From positions 62,001-126,000 of the forward strand of contig CASDUJ010000006.1 of the NCBI GenBank assembly GCA_949283935.1: a stretch of 64,000 nt of DNA, read 5' to 3'. Position 1 is the stretch's first letter, and every line of letters starts with the position of its first letter. Of the stretch, positions 29,463 through 38,750 are shown piece by piece. Made by a program: the position numbers and the translations under genes. The stretch comes from an uncultured bacterium. Lineage in GTDB: Bacteria > Cyanobacteriota > Vampirovibrionia > Gastranaerophilales > JAILCC01. A model generated the notes under the pieces. It saw only the letters and a list, made by a program, of their open reading frames with translations, was not told the DNA's origin and searched no databases.

Positions 29463-30548
29463 ATGAAAAATTATATAGCACATATCCACTACGCAAAATA
29501 TTTAACATTTGAAGGAAAACTTATATATTGGAGTTTAGGTTTTGCCAAAGTATTTTATGGAATTGGTGTACATTTAAGGTTATTAGCTTACAAAATTGGC
29601 TTTAAAAAAAGCCAAAAAGTAAATGCTTACGTTATTTCAATAGGCAACATTACTACAGGAGGTACGGGAAAGACTCCTGTTTGTGTAGCAATTGCAAATT
29701 ATTTTTCAGAAAAACTAAACAAAAAAACAGCTATTTTAAGTCGAGGTTATGGAGGCAAACTTGCAAACACACAAGTAAATACAATAAGTGATGGTGAAAA
29801 TATATTTTTTTGTGCTCATATGAGTGGAGATGAACCTTATTGGCTTGCTTATAATTCACACAAAACAGCGGTATTAACAAGTAAAAATCGTATTGAGGCT
29901 GCAAAAATAGCTATTCAAGAACAAAAAGCTGAAATTTTAATTTTAGATGATGGATTTCAACATTTACAACTAAAAAGAGATTTAAACATAATGTTAATTG
30001 ATGGAAATCTTAAATTCGGAAATGGGAAATTACTTCCACAAGGACCTTTAAGAGAACCTTTGCAAGAATTAAAACGTGCTGATTGTATCCTTATTATGAA
30101 CAAGAAAGCTTTAGATAAAGAAGCTCAAGAAAAATGTAATAATTTTGCCAAACAAATACAATTAGAATACAAAAAGAAAACTTTTGTTTGTAATTTTGTT
30201 CCAAAAGGCATATACAATCTAAACAAAAACGAACAATTGTTACCTCCAGAAAAAATTTATGCTTTTGCTGGTATAGGACAACCAAAATTTTTCTTTGAAT
30301 ATTTAGAAAATCAAGGGTTTCAAATTTTAAAAAAAAGGATTTTCGAAGATCATCATTTATACACAAAAGAAGACATTCAAAACATAATAGCTGAAGCTAA
30401 AAAACTTGGAGTAAAAGGAATAATAACAACAGAAAAAGATGCAGTAAAAATAAAAGCTCTTTTAGAAAATAAATTTTCCGAAATAAGTTTTTATGCCTTG
30501 AAACTTGGATTAGAAATTGATATTGAAAAAATTCTAGGTAATAATTAA
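29463..30548 (+). CDS. lpxK: tetraacyldisaccharide 4'-kinase
   Basis: 361 residues. It phosphorylates the 4' position of the lipid A precursor at the inner membrane. It has an N-terminal hydrophobic segment, a P-loop in NITTGGTGKTPV, SRGYGGK, the DDGFQHLQLKRDLNI block and the C-terminal TTEKDAVKI. It lies three bases after the MCE gene, so lipid A synthesis and lipid traffic share an operon. This supports a lipid A-bearing outer membrane in this organism. Confidence 0.93.
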   Translation: MKNYIAHIHYAKYLTFEGKLIYWSLGFAKVFYGIGVHLRLLAYKIGFKKSQKVNAYVISIGNITTGGTGKTPVCVAIANYFSEKLNKKTAILSRGYGGKLANTQVNTISDGENIFFCAHMSGDEPYWLAYNSHKTAVLTSKNRIEAAKIAIQEQKAEILILDDGFQHLQLKRDLNIMLIDGNLKFGNGKLLPQGPLREPLQELKRADCILIMNKKALDKEAQEKCNNFAKQIQLEYKKKTFVCNFVPKGIYNLNKNEQLLPPEKIYAFAGIGQPKFFFEYLENQGFQILKKRIFEDHHLYTKEDIQNIIAEAKKLGVKGIITTEKDAVKIKALLENKFSEISFYALKLGLEIDIEKILGNN

Positions 30549-30551
30549 TAA

Positions 30552-31508
30552 CTAAATTTTATCTTTTAAATTTTCACTTAAAATTCTTACATAATCCATT
30601 GAATCATAAACTTTATCTAAATTTTCTTGAGAAAGATTTTTGTCTAAAGTACAAAGTGCAGAATCTAAATTAACAAAAGCATTGTGCAAGCCATCCAATT
30701 GTTTTACTTTTTCTCCAATACCTTCTATTTTTTTACAAGCATAATTAACATTATTTGTACTGATTTCAGAATATTTATTAAAATCTTTTATTTTTCTATG
30801 AAATTTAATCAAAGAACGCTTAGTAAGATTTGTTGCATATTTTGCAACATTTATATTACGAGATACATTAAGCATTTGAGCTTCATCATAAACTCTTGTC
30901 ATACCTTTTGTAGTTCCCTCAAAACTTTTGTGAACTTTAGCTCCTCCTTGTTGAATTATATTTGTTAAATTTTCTATAGAATCATCAGCATTATTTGTAT
31001 TATTCAGAAAAGCAGCTGTAGTCATTTCTACTTCTCGTTGAGTACGATTTTTGGCAAATTCATATAGTCCTCCTACAGAAACCATCATAGCTTTTGCAAA
31101 TTGCGCCATAATATCAAAAGCATCTCCAATTCGTATTGGAGCTTCTATTAATATACCTTGAGCATTAGTTTTAGAATCAGGCGGAGTAAGTTCAATTGAG
31201 CGAGAACCTGCTAAGCCAAAAAATTCAATCGTTGCCTTTGTTCCTTGTGGAATTTTTACTTTATCGTGTGTTACAACAAAATCTATATATATCTCGTCAA
31301 AATTGCTTTGAATTTTAGTTACATGACCTATATCTACGCCAAGTATTCTTACAGGAGAACCTATTACAATTCCATCAATATCTTTAAAAGCTAAATGATA
31401 AGTTGTTCCAATATCAAAAGTATGTTTAACAACTTTTGTGCCTACAACAACCAACATTGTCGTAAGGATTGCAAATATAAATAATTCTACTATAAGTGAC
31501 TTTTTCAT
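30552..31508 (-). CDS. second MCE-domain protein
   Basis: 318 residues. An N-terminal helix (about 6-27) is followed by an MCE domain (about 38-115; KDIDGIVIGSPVRILGVDIGHVTKI and AGSRSIELTPP). A helical C-terminal part of about 180 residues has no membrane segment. It is convergent with lpxK, three bases away, so it is not in the mla operon, yet it lies next to it. It may be an alternative substrate subunit for the same MlaE/MlaF complex, or part of a second system. Only about a quarter is MCE domain; the tail is not recognised. Confidence 0.85.
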   Translation of the reverse strand: MKKSLIVELFIFAILTTMLVVVGTKVVKHTFDIGTTYHLAFKDIDGIVIGSPVRILGVDIGHVTKIQSNFDEIYIDFVVTHDKVKIPQGTKATIEFFGLAGSRSIELTPPDSKTNAQGILIEAPIRIGDAFDIMAQFAKAMMVSVGGLYEFAKNRTQREVEMTTAAFLNNTNNADDSIENLTNIIQQGGAKVHKSFEGTTKGMTRVYDEAQMLNVSRNINVAKYATNLTKRSLIKFHRKIKDFNKYSEISTNNVNYACKKIEGIGEKVKQLDGLHNAFVNLDSALCTLDKNLSQENLDKVYDSMDYVRILSENLKDKI

Positions 31509-31557
31509 ATTTACTATATTATAATATTTAAGGATTTAAGTAAATGTTAGGTTTATT

Positions 31558-32424
31558 TTGAAAAAGATTTTTTTTGAAGAGAGATATTCAGCTTGGATAT
31601 TTTTAGCTCCTGCAATTGCGGGAACTTTTATTTTTATTGTGGTTCCTATATGTGTTTCTTTTTACATAAGTTTGCTGGATTGGAATTTAATTAATTTACC
31701 TAAATTTGTAGGATTAAACAATTATATTGAATTATTTAATGAAAAATTTTTTTGGCAAATCCTTTTTAATACAATCGTTTATGCAATTTTAACAACTATT
31801 TTTGCGGTAATTATTCCTTTGATTTTAGCTATTATTTTAAATGAAAAAATTAAATTTACTAAATTTTTTAAAACGATATATTTTTTGCCCTATATTACTC
31901 CTATGATTGTTTTAGCCGTAGTTTGGAGTTGGATATTTGATCCTAATTATGGTATCTTTAATTTTATATTTCAATCAAATATTAAATGGTTATACAATCC
32001 CAAAACAGCTATGGCTACTTTGATATTTGTAAGCGTCTGGAAAAATATTGGATATAATATGATATTAATGCTTACTGGTCTACAAAATATACCAGAAGAA
32101 ATTGACGAAGCTGCAAAAATTGATGGGGCTACAAATATTTCAAAATTTTTCAAAATAACTTGTCCTTTATTAAGTCCAACTATTTTATTTGTAAGTTTAA
32201 TCACAACTATTTCATCTTTCCAAATATTTGATTTAATTTTTCTTATGACTCAAGGAGGTCCTGAGAATTCAACTACTGTATTAGTTTATTGGATGTATAA
32301 AAATGCATTTGAATTTTTCAAAATAGGAAAAGCTTCTGCTATTGCTTATGTGCTTTTTATAGTTATTTTGATTTTAAGTGCTTTTCAATGGTTTAGTAGA
32401 AAAAAATGGGTTTACAATGAATGA
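31558..32424 (+). CDS. MalF/UgpA-type sugar ABC permease
   Basis: 288 residues from a TTG start; a weak AGG lies seven bases upstream. Six membrane helices and the EAA loop (EEIDEAAKIDGATNISKFFKITCPLL) place it in the carbohydrate permease group 1 (MalF/UgpA/LacF). The N-terminal WIFLAPAIAGTFIFIVVPI is typical. No MalG-type partner, binding protein or ATPase is nearby, so the rest of the transporter must be elsewhere or missing. Its end overlaps the start of comEC by eight bases, suggesting cotranscription without an obvious functional link. Substrate unknown. Confidence 0.88.
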   Translation: MKKIFFEERYSAWIFLAPAIAGTFIFIVVPICVSFYISLLDWNLINLPKFVGLNNYIELFNEKFFWQILFNTIVYAILTTIFAVIIPLILAIILNEKIKFTKFFKTIYFLPYITPMIVLAVVWSWIFDPNYGIFNFIFQSNIKWLYNPKTAMATLIFVSVWKNIGYNMILMLTGLQNIPEEIDEAAKIDGATNISKFFKITCPLLSPTILFVSLITTISSFQIFDLIFLMTQGGPENSTTVLVYWMYKNAFEFFKIGKASAIAYVLFIVILILSAFQWFSRKKWVYNE

Positions 32425-34801
32425 ATTGCCTTTTAACCCTAATCAAAAAACTATTGCTTTTTGTACAGTTATAATTGCAGCAGTTTGTACTGTATTATGG
32501 AACAAAATCTTTTTCATTTTTCCATTAATTATTTTATTAATTTTGTTTGGCTTTTGGAAGAAATATTACAGCAAAATTTTTGGAATAGTTTTGTTAGTAT
32601 TTTTCATTTTAAGCATTTTTTATACAGAAATTCGCAAACCTATTGGGGACGTTTTGATGTTATACAACAAACAAAATGTTTTATTAGAAGGTAAAATTAT
32701 TTCTTTACCTGAAAAAACTAACTACAACAAAATAAGATTTGATTTTGAAGCATATAAATTAATTGATAAAAACAATACCGAGAAAGAAATCAAGGCAAAA
32801 ACAAAAGTCTTTTTGGACGAAAAAATTACAGAAAAAATTTACAGAGGAAATAATTTAAAACTTCACGCTTTTATAATAATTCCCGAAACATTTTCCAATC
32901 CTGGGGAATTTGATTATGGAAAATATCTTGCTAATTCTCACATTTTTACTCTTGCTTTTGCAGATTCACTCGAGATTATTAATACAAAATCTCATTTTTA
33001 CGACAAATTTTTAAAATATGTGGACAAAATAAGAGAAAACATCATAACAAAACACAAAAAATATTTAAATCAAAATAAAACAGAAATATTGGGAGGAATT
33101 GTTTTTGGAAGTGAGGCAATTAAACCTTCTTTAGAATTGAAAACAAATTTTATAAATTCTGGCTTATACCATCTTTTAGCTGCATCAGGAATGAATGTTG
33201 CATTTATATTTGGTATTTGGTTTTTTATTTTAATAAATCTTAAAATTCCTTACAAAATAACAATAATATCAGGAGGAATTATAGTATTTTTTTATGCACT
33301 AATGACAGGACTACCTCCATCAGTTACTAGAGCTACTTGGATGCTTGAGCTGGCACTTTTAGGAAAACTTTTAAATAGAAATTCAAACAATAATACTATT
33401 TTGTTTATAGTTTGTACTATTTTACTTATTTATAATCCTTTACTTTTAAATGATATTGGATTTTTGCTTTCTTTTATGGTTACTTTTGGTTTGATAAATT
33501 ATACTCTACCAACTATGCAAATTATAAAATGGTTGCCTCCCAAAATTAGCGGATGGTTTGTTATACCTTTCATAGCACAAATTTTTGCTGCACCAATTCA
33601 AATGTATTATTTTCAGACATTTTCAGTATATTCAATTCTTGCAAATATGTTAGTTGTTCCATTTATGGCAATAATTAGCTTTTGTGGATTTATTTCAAGT
33701 ATTTTCGCTCTTTTACCTATAATTGGATCTTGGATATGTTTGGGATTAGATAAATTGAATGAACCTTTTTTAACATTCATGATTTTTGTAGCACAATTTT
33801 TTTCTACTTTACCTAATAATATTATCCGTGTAACCAAGTTACATTTTATTGAAATAGTATTATACTATTTACTAATATTTCTATTTTTATATATGCTAAA
33901 ATGTAAATTCAAAAATATCCGAATAAATATTGTGACCGGACTACTTGCTATTATTATATTGTTTTGCTTTAACTTAAAAAGTTTAGCAAATGATTTAACT
34001 TTTACATTTTTAAATGTAGGTGAAGCAGACAGTATTTTTATAAAAACTCCTAATGATAAAAGAATTTTAGTAGACACAGGGAAAAATTATGGCAAAGTTC
34101 GTAATTCCGGAGGCTCTATAATTGTTCCATTTTTGAAAGTAAATGGAATAAATTACATAGATTTATTGATACTTACACATCCAGACAGTGATCATATAGG
34201 AGGGACTGTCGATGTTTTAGAAAATATTATGGTTAAAAAAATTATAACAAATGGAGAAAAAGCTAAAAACAAAGCTTTTTTAAGGTTACAAAATTATTTG
34301 AACACAAAAGAAGAAACGGAATACAAAATTACAAAAGCAGAAGAAATTTCTCCAGATGAAGATATAAGTATTATTGCTTTTAAACCACCAGACACAAATC
34401 CAAGAAGCCAAAATGATACTTCCATAATTTTAATTTTTAAATACAAAGAATTTGATGCAATATTAATGGGAGATAACGAAAAAAACAGTTACGATATGCT
34501 AAAAGCTCATCTTAATCCAACAGGAGAAATTGAACTTTTCAAAGTAGGTCATCACGGAAGTTATAATTCTGTAGATGAAAAAATGGCCAAATTAGTTGCT
34601 CCTAGTGTTTCTGTTATAAGTGTTGGAGAAAATCAATATGGACACCCACATCCTAAAGCTCTTTCGTGTTTAAGAGGAAGCAGAATTTACAGAACAGATA
34701 TGGATAATACAGTAAAAATTAAAACAAACGGCAAAGAATTTGAAGTTTACACATATGACCCCAAAACATCTTGTTGGCGAAAAGACAATCGAAAACCTTA
34801 A
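32417..34801 (+). CDS. comEC: ComEC/Rec2 DNA-uptake channel protein
   Basis: 794 residues from the ATG at 32417; a GTG 13 codons upstream has no ribosome binding site. Three parts are visible: two to three N-terminal helices and an OB-like DUF4131-type region, the Competence domain with many helices (LAASGMNVAFIFG, TGLPPSVTRA), and a C-terminal metallo-beta-lactamase-like domain with LTHPDSDHIGG, DTG and VGHHGSYNS, keeping the metal-binding residues. It carries transforming single-stranded DNA across the inner membrane. With the type IV pilin-like gene at 15.9 kb it hints at natural transformation, but most other com genes are not in the window. Confidence 0.93.
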   Translation: MNELPFNPNQKTIAFCTVIIAAVCTVLWNKIFFIFPLIILLILFGFWKKYYSKIFGIVLLVFFILSIFYTEIRKPIGDVLMLYNKQNVLLEGKIISLPEKTNYNKIRFDFEAYKLIDKNNTEKEIKAKTKVFLDEKITEKIYRGNNLKLHAFIIIPETFSNPGEFDYGKYLANSHIFTLAFADSLEIINTKSHFYDKFLKYVDKIRENIITKHKKYLNQNKTEILGGIVFGSEAIKPSLELKTNFINSGLYHLLAASGMNVAFIFGIWFFILINLKIPYKITIISGGIIVFFYALMTGLPPSVTRATWMLELALLGKLLNRNSNNNTILFIVCTILLIYNPLLLNDIGFLLSFMVTFGLINYTLPTMQIIKWLPPKISGWFVIPFIAQIFAAPIQMYYFQTFSVYSILANMLVVPFMAIISFCGFISSIFALLPIIGSWICLGLDKLNEPFLTFMIFVAQFFSTLPNNIIRVTKLHFIEIVLYYLLIFLFLYMLKCKFKNIRINIVTGLLAIIILFCFNLKSLANDLTFTFLNVGEADSIFIKTPNDKRILVDTGKNYGKVRNSGGSIIVPFLKVNGINYIDLLILTHPDSDHIGGTVDVLENIMVKKIITNGEKAKNKAFLRLQNYLNTKEETEYKITKAEEISPDEDISIIAFKPPDTNPRSQNDTSIILIFKYKEFDAILMGDNEKNSYDMLKAHLNPTGEIELFKVGHHGSYNSVDEKMAKLVAPSVSVISVGENQYGHPHPKALSCLRGSRIYRTDMDNTVKIKTNGKEFEVYTYDPKTSCWRKDNRKP

Positions 34802-35157
34802 ATATAGTTTTTTATAATTTCAAAAATTTCTTTAAGTCTATTTTTATCGTACAAATACAAATATCCTAAAAGCACTTCAAAAGCAGTAGCTAATCTATGT
34901 AGTTTATGATTAATTCTTCTTGATGTAGTAGTAGAAAGATTTCTAGCACGTCTTATTATATCTAATTCTTTTTCGTGCAAAATTGGTTCTAATTTAGCTA
35001 ACAATTCAGTTTGAAATTCAGCATTAACATAAGAAACAGTAAGTTTATGAAGTTTTTGTATATTTTTAGTTTGAAAAACAGTATATTCTCTTATAAAAAG
35101 TTCATATACACTATCGCCAAGATGTGCTAAATTTCTTAAACTAACATCATTTTCCAT
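34798..35157 (-). CDS. mrnC: Mini-ribonuclease III
   Basis: 119 residues. It is an RNase III catalytic domain alone, without the dsRNA-binding domain. Motifs: LAHLGDSVYELFIR, the RRARN segment and LATAFEVLLGYLYL carrying acidic metal ligands. In Bacillus and cyanobacteria this enzyme matures 23S rRNA ends. It overlaps the comEC stop by four bases in convergent orientation. Confidence 0.92.
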   Translation of the reverse strand: MENDVSLRNLAHLGDSVYELFIREYTVFQTKNIQKLHKLTVSYVNAEFQTELLAKLEPILHEKELDIIRRARNLSTTTSRRINHKLHRLATAFEVLLGYLYLYDKNRLKEIFEIIKNYI

Positions 35158-35273
35158 AAGATAATATTAAACAAATAAAAGTCAACTGTCAAAATTAAAA
35201 GCAAAAAGCTGCATAGCTCTAAAATTATTTTTGTGATAAAAATATAAACGGGCAGAAATATTAGGATAAAACC

Positions 35274-36443
35274 ATGAAAATATCTAAAAGATTAGAACAA
35301 ATACCTCCATATTTATTTGCACAAATTGACAAAAAAATTGATGAAGCAAAAGCAAAAGGAATAGACATAATAAGTTTAGGTATTGGAGATCCTGACACAC
35401 CAACATTACCAAATATTGTTGAAGCAATGCACAAAGCTATTGATAATTCCCAAAATCACGATTATCCCCCTTACCAAGGTACCAAAACATTTAGAGAAGC
35501 TAGTGCTAAATGGATGCAAAAACGTTTTGGAGTTAATCTTAATTCGGAAAATGAAGTTTTAGCTTTAATAGGCTCAAAAGAAGGTATTGCACATATTTTC
35601 TTTGCTTTTGTTGATGCAGGAGATATTACTCTTGTCCCAGATCCTGGGTATCCCGTTTACCAAAATGCAACAATACTTGCTGGAGGCGAACCATATATTA
35701 TGCCCCTTTTAGAAGAAAACCATTTTCTTCCTGATTTCGACAAAATTCCTGCTGAAATTGCCAAAAAAGCAAAATTAATGTTTTTAAATTATCCAAATAA
35801 TCCAACAGGAGCTGTAGCTGATTTAAATTTTTATCAAAAAGCTGTAGATTTCGCGAAAAAATATGACATTTTAATATGTAATGACCAAGCATATAGTGAA
35901 ATGACATACGAAGGATACAAAGCTCCTTCTATTTTGCAAATTGAAGGAGCAAAAGAAGTTGCTATTGAATTTTATTCTCATAGTAAATCATATAACATGA
36001 CAGGTTGGCGTATTGGTTTTGCTTGTGGAAACAAAGAAGCAATAACAGCTCTTGGAACAATTAAAAACAATATTGACAGCGGGGTATTTAAAGCCATTCA
36101 AGAAGCTGCCATAGAAGCTTATGAAACACCAAAGGAAGTTATTGAAAATCTTAATAAAATGTACGCAAAACGTAGAGATATAGTAGAAAATGGTTTAAGA
36201 GAATTAGGCTGGAATATTCAATCATCAAAAGCAACTTTTTATTTATGGTTACCAACCCCAAACAAAATGCCAAGTGCCGATTTTGCTGCTATGATGATAG
36301 AAAAAGCTCACGTGGTAGTTCCTCCTGGAATAGGTTATGGCAAATGCGGAGAAGGTTATTTTAGAATTGCTTTAACAAAAGATGAGGAAACATTGAAAAA
36401 AGCAATTGCAAGAATGAAACAAGCAGGAATAAGATATAAATAA
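35274..36443 (+). CDS. dapL: LL-diaminopimelate aminotransferase
   Basis: 389 residues, fold-type I PLP aminotransferase converting tetrahydrodipicolinate directly to LL-diaminopimelate for lysine and peptidoglycan. Motifs: [47 protein letters not shown] and the Schiff-base lysine K238 in [15 protein letters not shown]. This pattern (GDPD..P, YPPYQG) is that of DapL rather than general aspartate aminotransferases. AGGATAAAACC precedes the ATG. It is first of a run dapL-panD-LOG-dacB. The DapL route is shared by Cyanobacteria, plants and Chlamydiae. Confidence 0.9.
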   Translation: MKISKRLEQIPPYLFAQIDKKIDEAKAKGIDIISLGIGDPDTPTLPNIVEAMHKAIDNSQNHDYPPYQGTKTFREASAKWMQKRFGVNLNSENEVLALIGSKEGIAHIFFAFVDAGDITLVPDPGYPVYQNATILAGGEPYIMPLLEENHFLPDFDKIPAEIAKKAKLMFLNYPNNPTGAVADLNFYQKAVDFAKKYDILICNDQAYSEMTYEGYKAPSILQIEGAKEVAIEFYSHSKSYNMTGWRIGFACGNKEAITALGTIKNNIDSGVFKAIQEAAIEAYETPKEVIENLNKMYAKRRDIVENGLRELGWNIQSSKATFYLWLPTPNKMPSADFAAMMIEKAHVVVPPGIGYGKCGEGYFRIALTKDEETLKKAIARMKQAGIRYK

Positions 36444-36457
36444 AAGAAAAGGAAATT

Positions 36458-36814
36458 ATGTTTATTGAAATTTTATCTTCCAAAATTCATAGAGCAACAG
36501 TAACCGATGCAAATATTAATTACGTAGGTTCTATAACTATTGATGAAATATTAATTAAAAAAGCAAATTTGAAATTACATCAAAAAGTTGATATTTATAA
36601 TATTAACAACGGTGAAAGATTTTCGACTTATGTAATTAAAGGAGAAGCTAATTCTGGCAAAATATGTCTTAACGGAGCAGCAGCAAGAAAAGTTGCAAAA
36701 GGAGACAAAATAATAATAGCTGCATATGCTACAATGACACCTGAAGAGGCAGATAATTTTTTACCTACAGTTATTTTAGTAGATGAAAACAATAAATTTT
36801 CGAAGGAGTTATAA
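36458..36814 (+). CDS. panD: aspartate 1-decarboxylase
   Basis: 118 residues, pyruvoyl enzyme making beta-alanine for pantothenate and coenzyme A. The self-cleavage site Gly24-Ser25 (NYVGSITID) is present, with Lys9 and Tyr22 in their usual places, and the later block [26 protein letters not shown] is typical. AAAGGAAATT precedes the ATG. It follows dapL by 14 bases; a pathway link is not apparent. Confidence 0.94.
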   Translation: MFIEILSSKIHRATVTDANINYVGSITIDEILIKKANLKLHQKVDIYNINNGERFSTYVIKGEANSGKICLNGAAARKVAKGDKIIIAAYATMTPEEADNFLPTVILVDENNKFSKEL

Positions 36815-37411
36815 GTGATAAAAAACATATGTGTTTATTGCTCGTCAGGTGATTTTATAGATCAACAATATTTTGAAGCAGCCAAAGAACTTGGAGAAAA
36901 GCTTGCTCAAAATAATTACGGACTTGTATATGGTGGAAGTTCTTTAGGTCTTATGGGAGAAATAGCAAATACAGCATTTAATTTAGGAGCAAAAGTTTTA
37001 GGAGTAGTACCTGAAAAAATATATAATTCTAAAATCAAATTTAACAAAAAAATTGAACTTATAATAACTAAAGATATGAGAGAAAGAAAAATGACCATGG
37101 AACTTAATGCAGATGCATTTATAGCAATGCCTGGAGGTTTTGGGACATTAGAAGAAATATCTGAAATAATTGTAGCAAAGCAATTGGGATATCATTACAA
37201 ACCCATTGTATTTTTGAATATAAATAATTTTTACGAAAAATTATTTGAATTTTTCGAAAATTTTTACAAAGAAAAATTTGCTCATGGTAATTGCTGCGAA
37301 CTTTTTTATAAGGCCAAAGATGTTGATGATGCATTAAATTACATAAAAAATTACACAATTATTGAGGACAAAGACAAATGGTTAGAAAAATTTTCATTTA
37401 TAAAGCAATAA
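36815..37411 (+). CDS. LOG family nucleotide phosphoribohydrolase
   Basis: 198 residues from a GTG that directly follows the panD stop (TAAGTG), with AAGGAG seven bases upstream. LOG (Lonely Guy) enzymes cut nucleoside 5'-monophosphates to the free base and ribose 5-phosphate, classically cytokinin precursors. The signature PGGFGTLEE (in AMPGGFGTLEEISEII) and the MRERKMTME segment are both present. In bacteria the natural substrate is often unknown; purine salvage is as likely as cytokinin release. Confidence 0.9.
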   Translation: MIKNICVYCSSGDFIDQQYFEAAKELGEKLAQNNYGLVYGGSSLGLMGEIANTAFNLGAKVLGVVPEKIYNSKIKFNKKIELIITKDMRERKMTMELNADAFIAMPGGFGTLEEISEIIVAKQLGYHYKPIVFLNINNFYEKLFEFFENFYKEKFAHGNCCELFYKAKDVDDALNYIKNYTIIEDKDKWLEKFSFIKQ

Positions 37412-38724
37412 TACTTTTATTGTTTTTAATAACACCAAAAGCTTTTGCGAACTCTATTGATGCAATTATCAATGCAGAAAAATCATTCTCTCCTGCAATA
37501 ATAAGTATTAGCGTAAAAGATAAAAACACAGGGGAAATTATTTACCAAAAAAATCCTAAAATACTTGTTCATCCTGCATCTACATTAAAAATTGTAACCA
37601 GTTCTGCAGCTCTTAATTATTTAGGCAAAGATTACAATTTCAAAACAGCTCTGTATAGAAACGGAAACAAAATTTATCTAAAAGTTGGAGCAGATCCATT
37701 GTTTAGTTACGAAGATATTTTAAATTTAGTATCTCAATACAAATCTAAAAATACTGAAATGATTAAAAATTTCATAATAGATGACACCATTATTGATAAA
37801 GAATCTTTTGGTATTGGCTGGCAATGGGATGACAATGCCAATATTTATTTTCCACAAATGAGTCCTTATATTATTAACCGAAATCTTTTTATGGTTAAAG
37901 CCAATTTAAGCAGAAAAAATACAGTAACAATTGAATATGCCAAAGAATACAAAGAACCAATAATCAACAACATTTCTTATGGTGATACAAATTTTATAAA
38001 AAGCACTCGTGATATTTTTGCAACAAATCCCAAAATAACTTTGTCAGGGACAATAAAAGAAAATCAAATTATATACATTCCTGCCAAAAATCCCCAACAA
38101 ATGTATCATAACGTTTTAATGTATGCCTTTTTATCCAACAATATTCCCATTAATGCTAATTTTAAATATGAAAAACTTCCTCGTTTTTGCGCAGAAGAAG
38201 GCGCAATAACACACACAATTGAAGATGTACTAAAACGTATTAACCAAAACAGTGATAATTTAGCAGCAGAAATACTTATTAAACATGCCGGCAGCATAAA
38301 AACAGATAATACAGGAACAACTCAAAATGGTTTAGAAGTAGTTAAAAATTTTTATGAAGAAAACGGAATTGATATGAAAAATATTATTATTGTTGATGCA
38401 TCAGGCGCTTCAATGAATGACTATATAACATCTGATTTTTTAACAGAAGCTTTATTAGTTATAAGCAAAAATCATAATTTTGAATTTATTAAAAACACTA
38501 TGTCCGACCCTACAAACGGAACATTTCGTGGAAGATTACCTGAATTAAATGGAAAAATCAAAGTAAAAACAGGTACACATGCCAATACTAGTAGCATTAC
38601 AGGTTATATAACAACAAATTCTGGAAAAGATCTTGTTTTTGCAATTATTTTGGATAATTTGCCTTTAAATGTAAATCCTAAAGAATTTGAAAATAAAATT
38701 ATAAAAGCTATTTCTTTTTTGTAA
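37378..38724 (+). CDS. dacB: D-alanyl-D-alanine carboxypeptidase/endopeptidase (PBP4 type)
   Basis: 448 residues, class C low-molecular-weight penicillin-binding protein. A signal peptide ending AFA-N (cleavage after residue 24) directs it to the periplasm. The catalytic motifs are S68-T-L-K71, SDN (in NQNSDNLAAE) and KTG (KVKTGTHANTSS). A long insert between the first two motifs is normal for PBP4. It trims or cleaves peptidoglycan cross-links. It overlaps the LOG gene by 34 bases, with GAGG about ten bases before the ATG. Confidence 0.92.
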   Translation: MVRKIFIYKAIILLLFLITPKAFANSIDAIINAEKSFSPAIISISVKDKNTGEIIYQKNPKILVHPASTLKIVTSSAALNYLGKDYNFKTALYRNGNKIYLKVGADPLFSYEDILNLVSQYKSKNTEMIKNFIIDDTIIDKESFGIGWQWDDNANIYFPQMSPYIINRNLFMVKANLSRKNTVTIEYAKEYKEPIINNISYGDTNFIKSTRDIFATNPKITLSGTIKENQIIYIPAKNPQQMYHNVLMYAFLSNNIPINANFKYEKLPRFCAEEGAITHTIEDVLKRINQNSDNLAAEILIKHAGSIKTDNTGTTQNGLEVVKNFYEENGIDMKNIIIVDASGASMNDYITSDFLTEALLVISKNHNFEFIKNTMSDPTNGTFRGRLPELNGKIKVKTGTHANTSSITGYITTNSGKDLVFAIILDNLPLNVNPKEFENKIIKAISFL

Positions 38725-38750
38725 GAATTTTACTAAAATTTAAATTATAT

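Noticed and set aside
36815-37411. lysine decarboxylase
   Set aside because: Older annotations give this name to LOG proteins; the PGGFGTLEE motif marks a phosphoribohydrolase.
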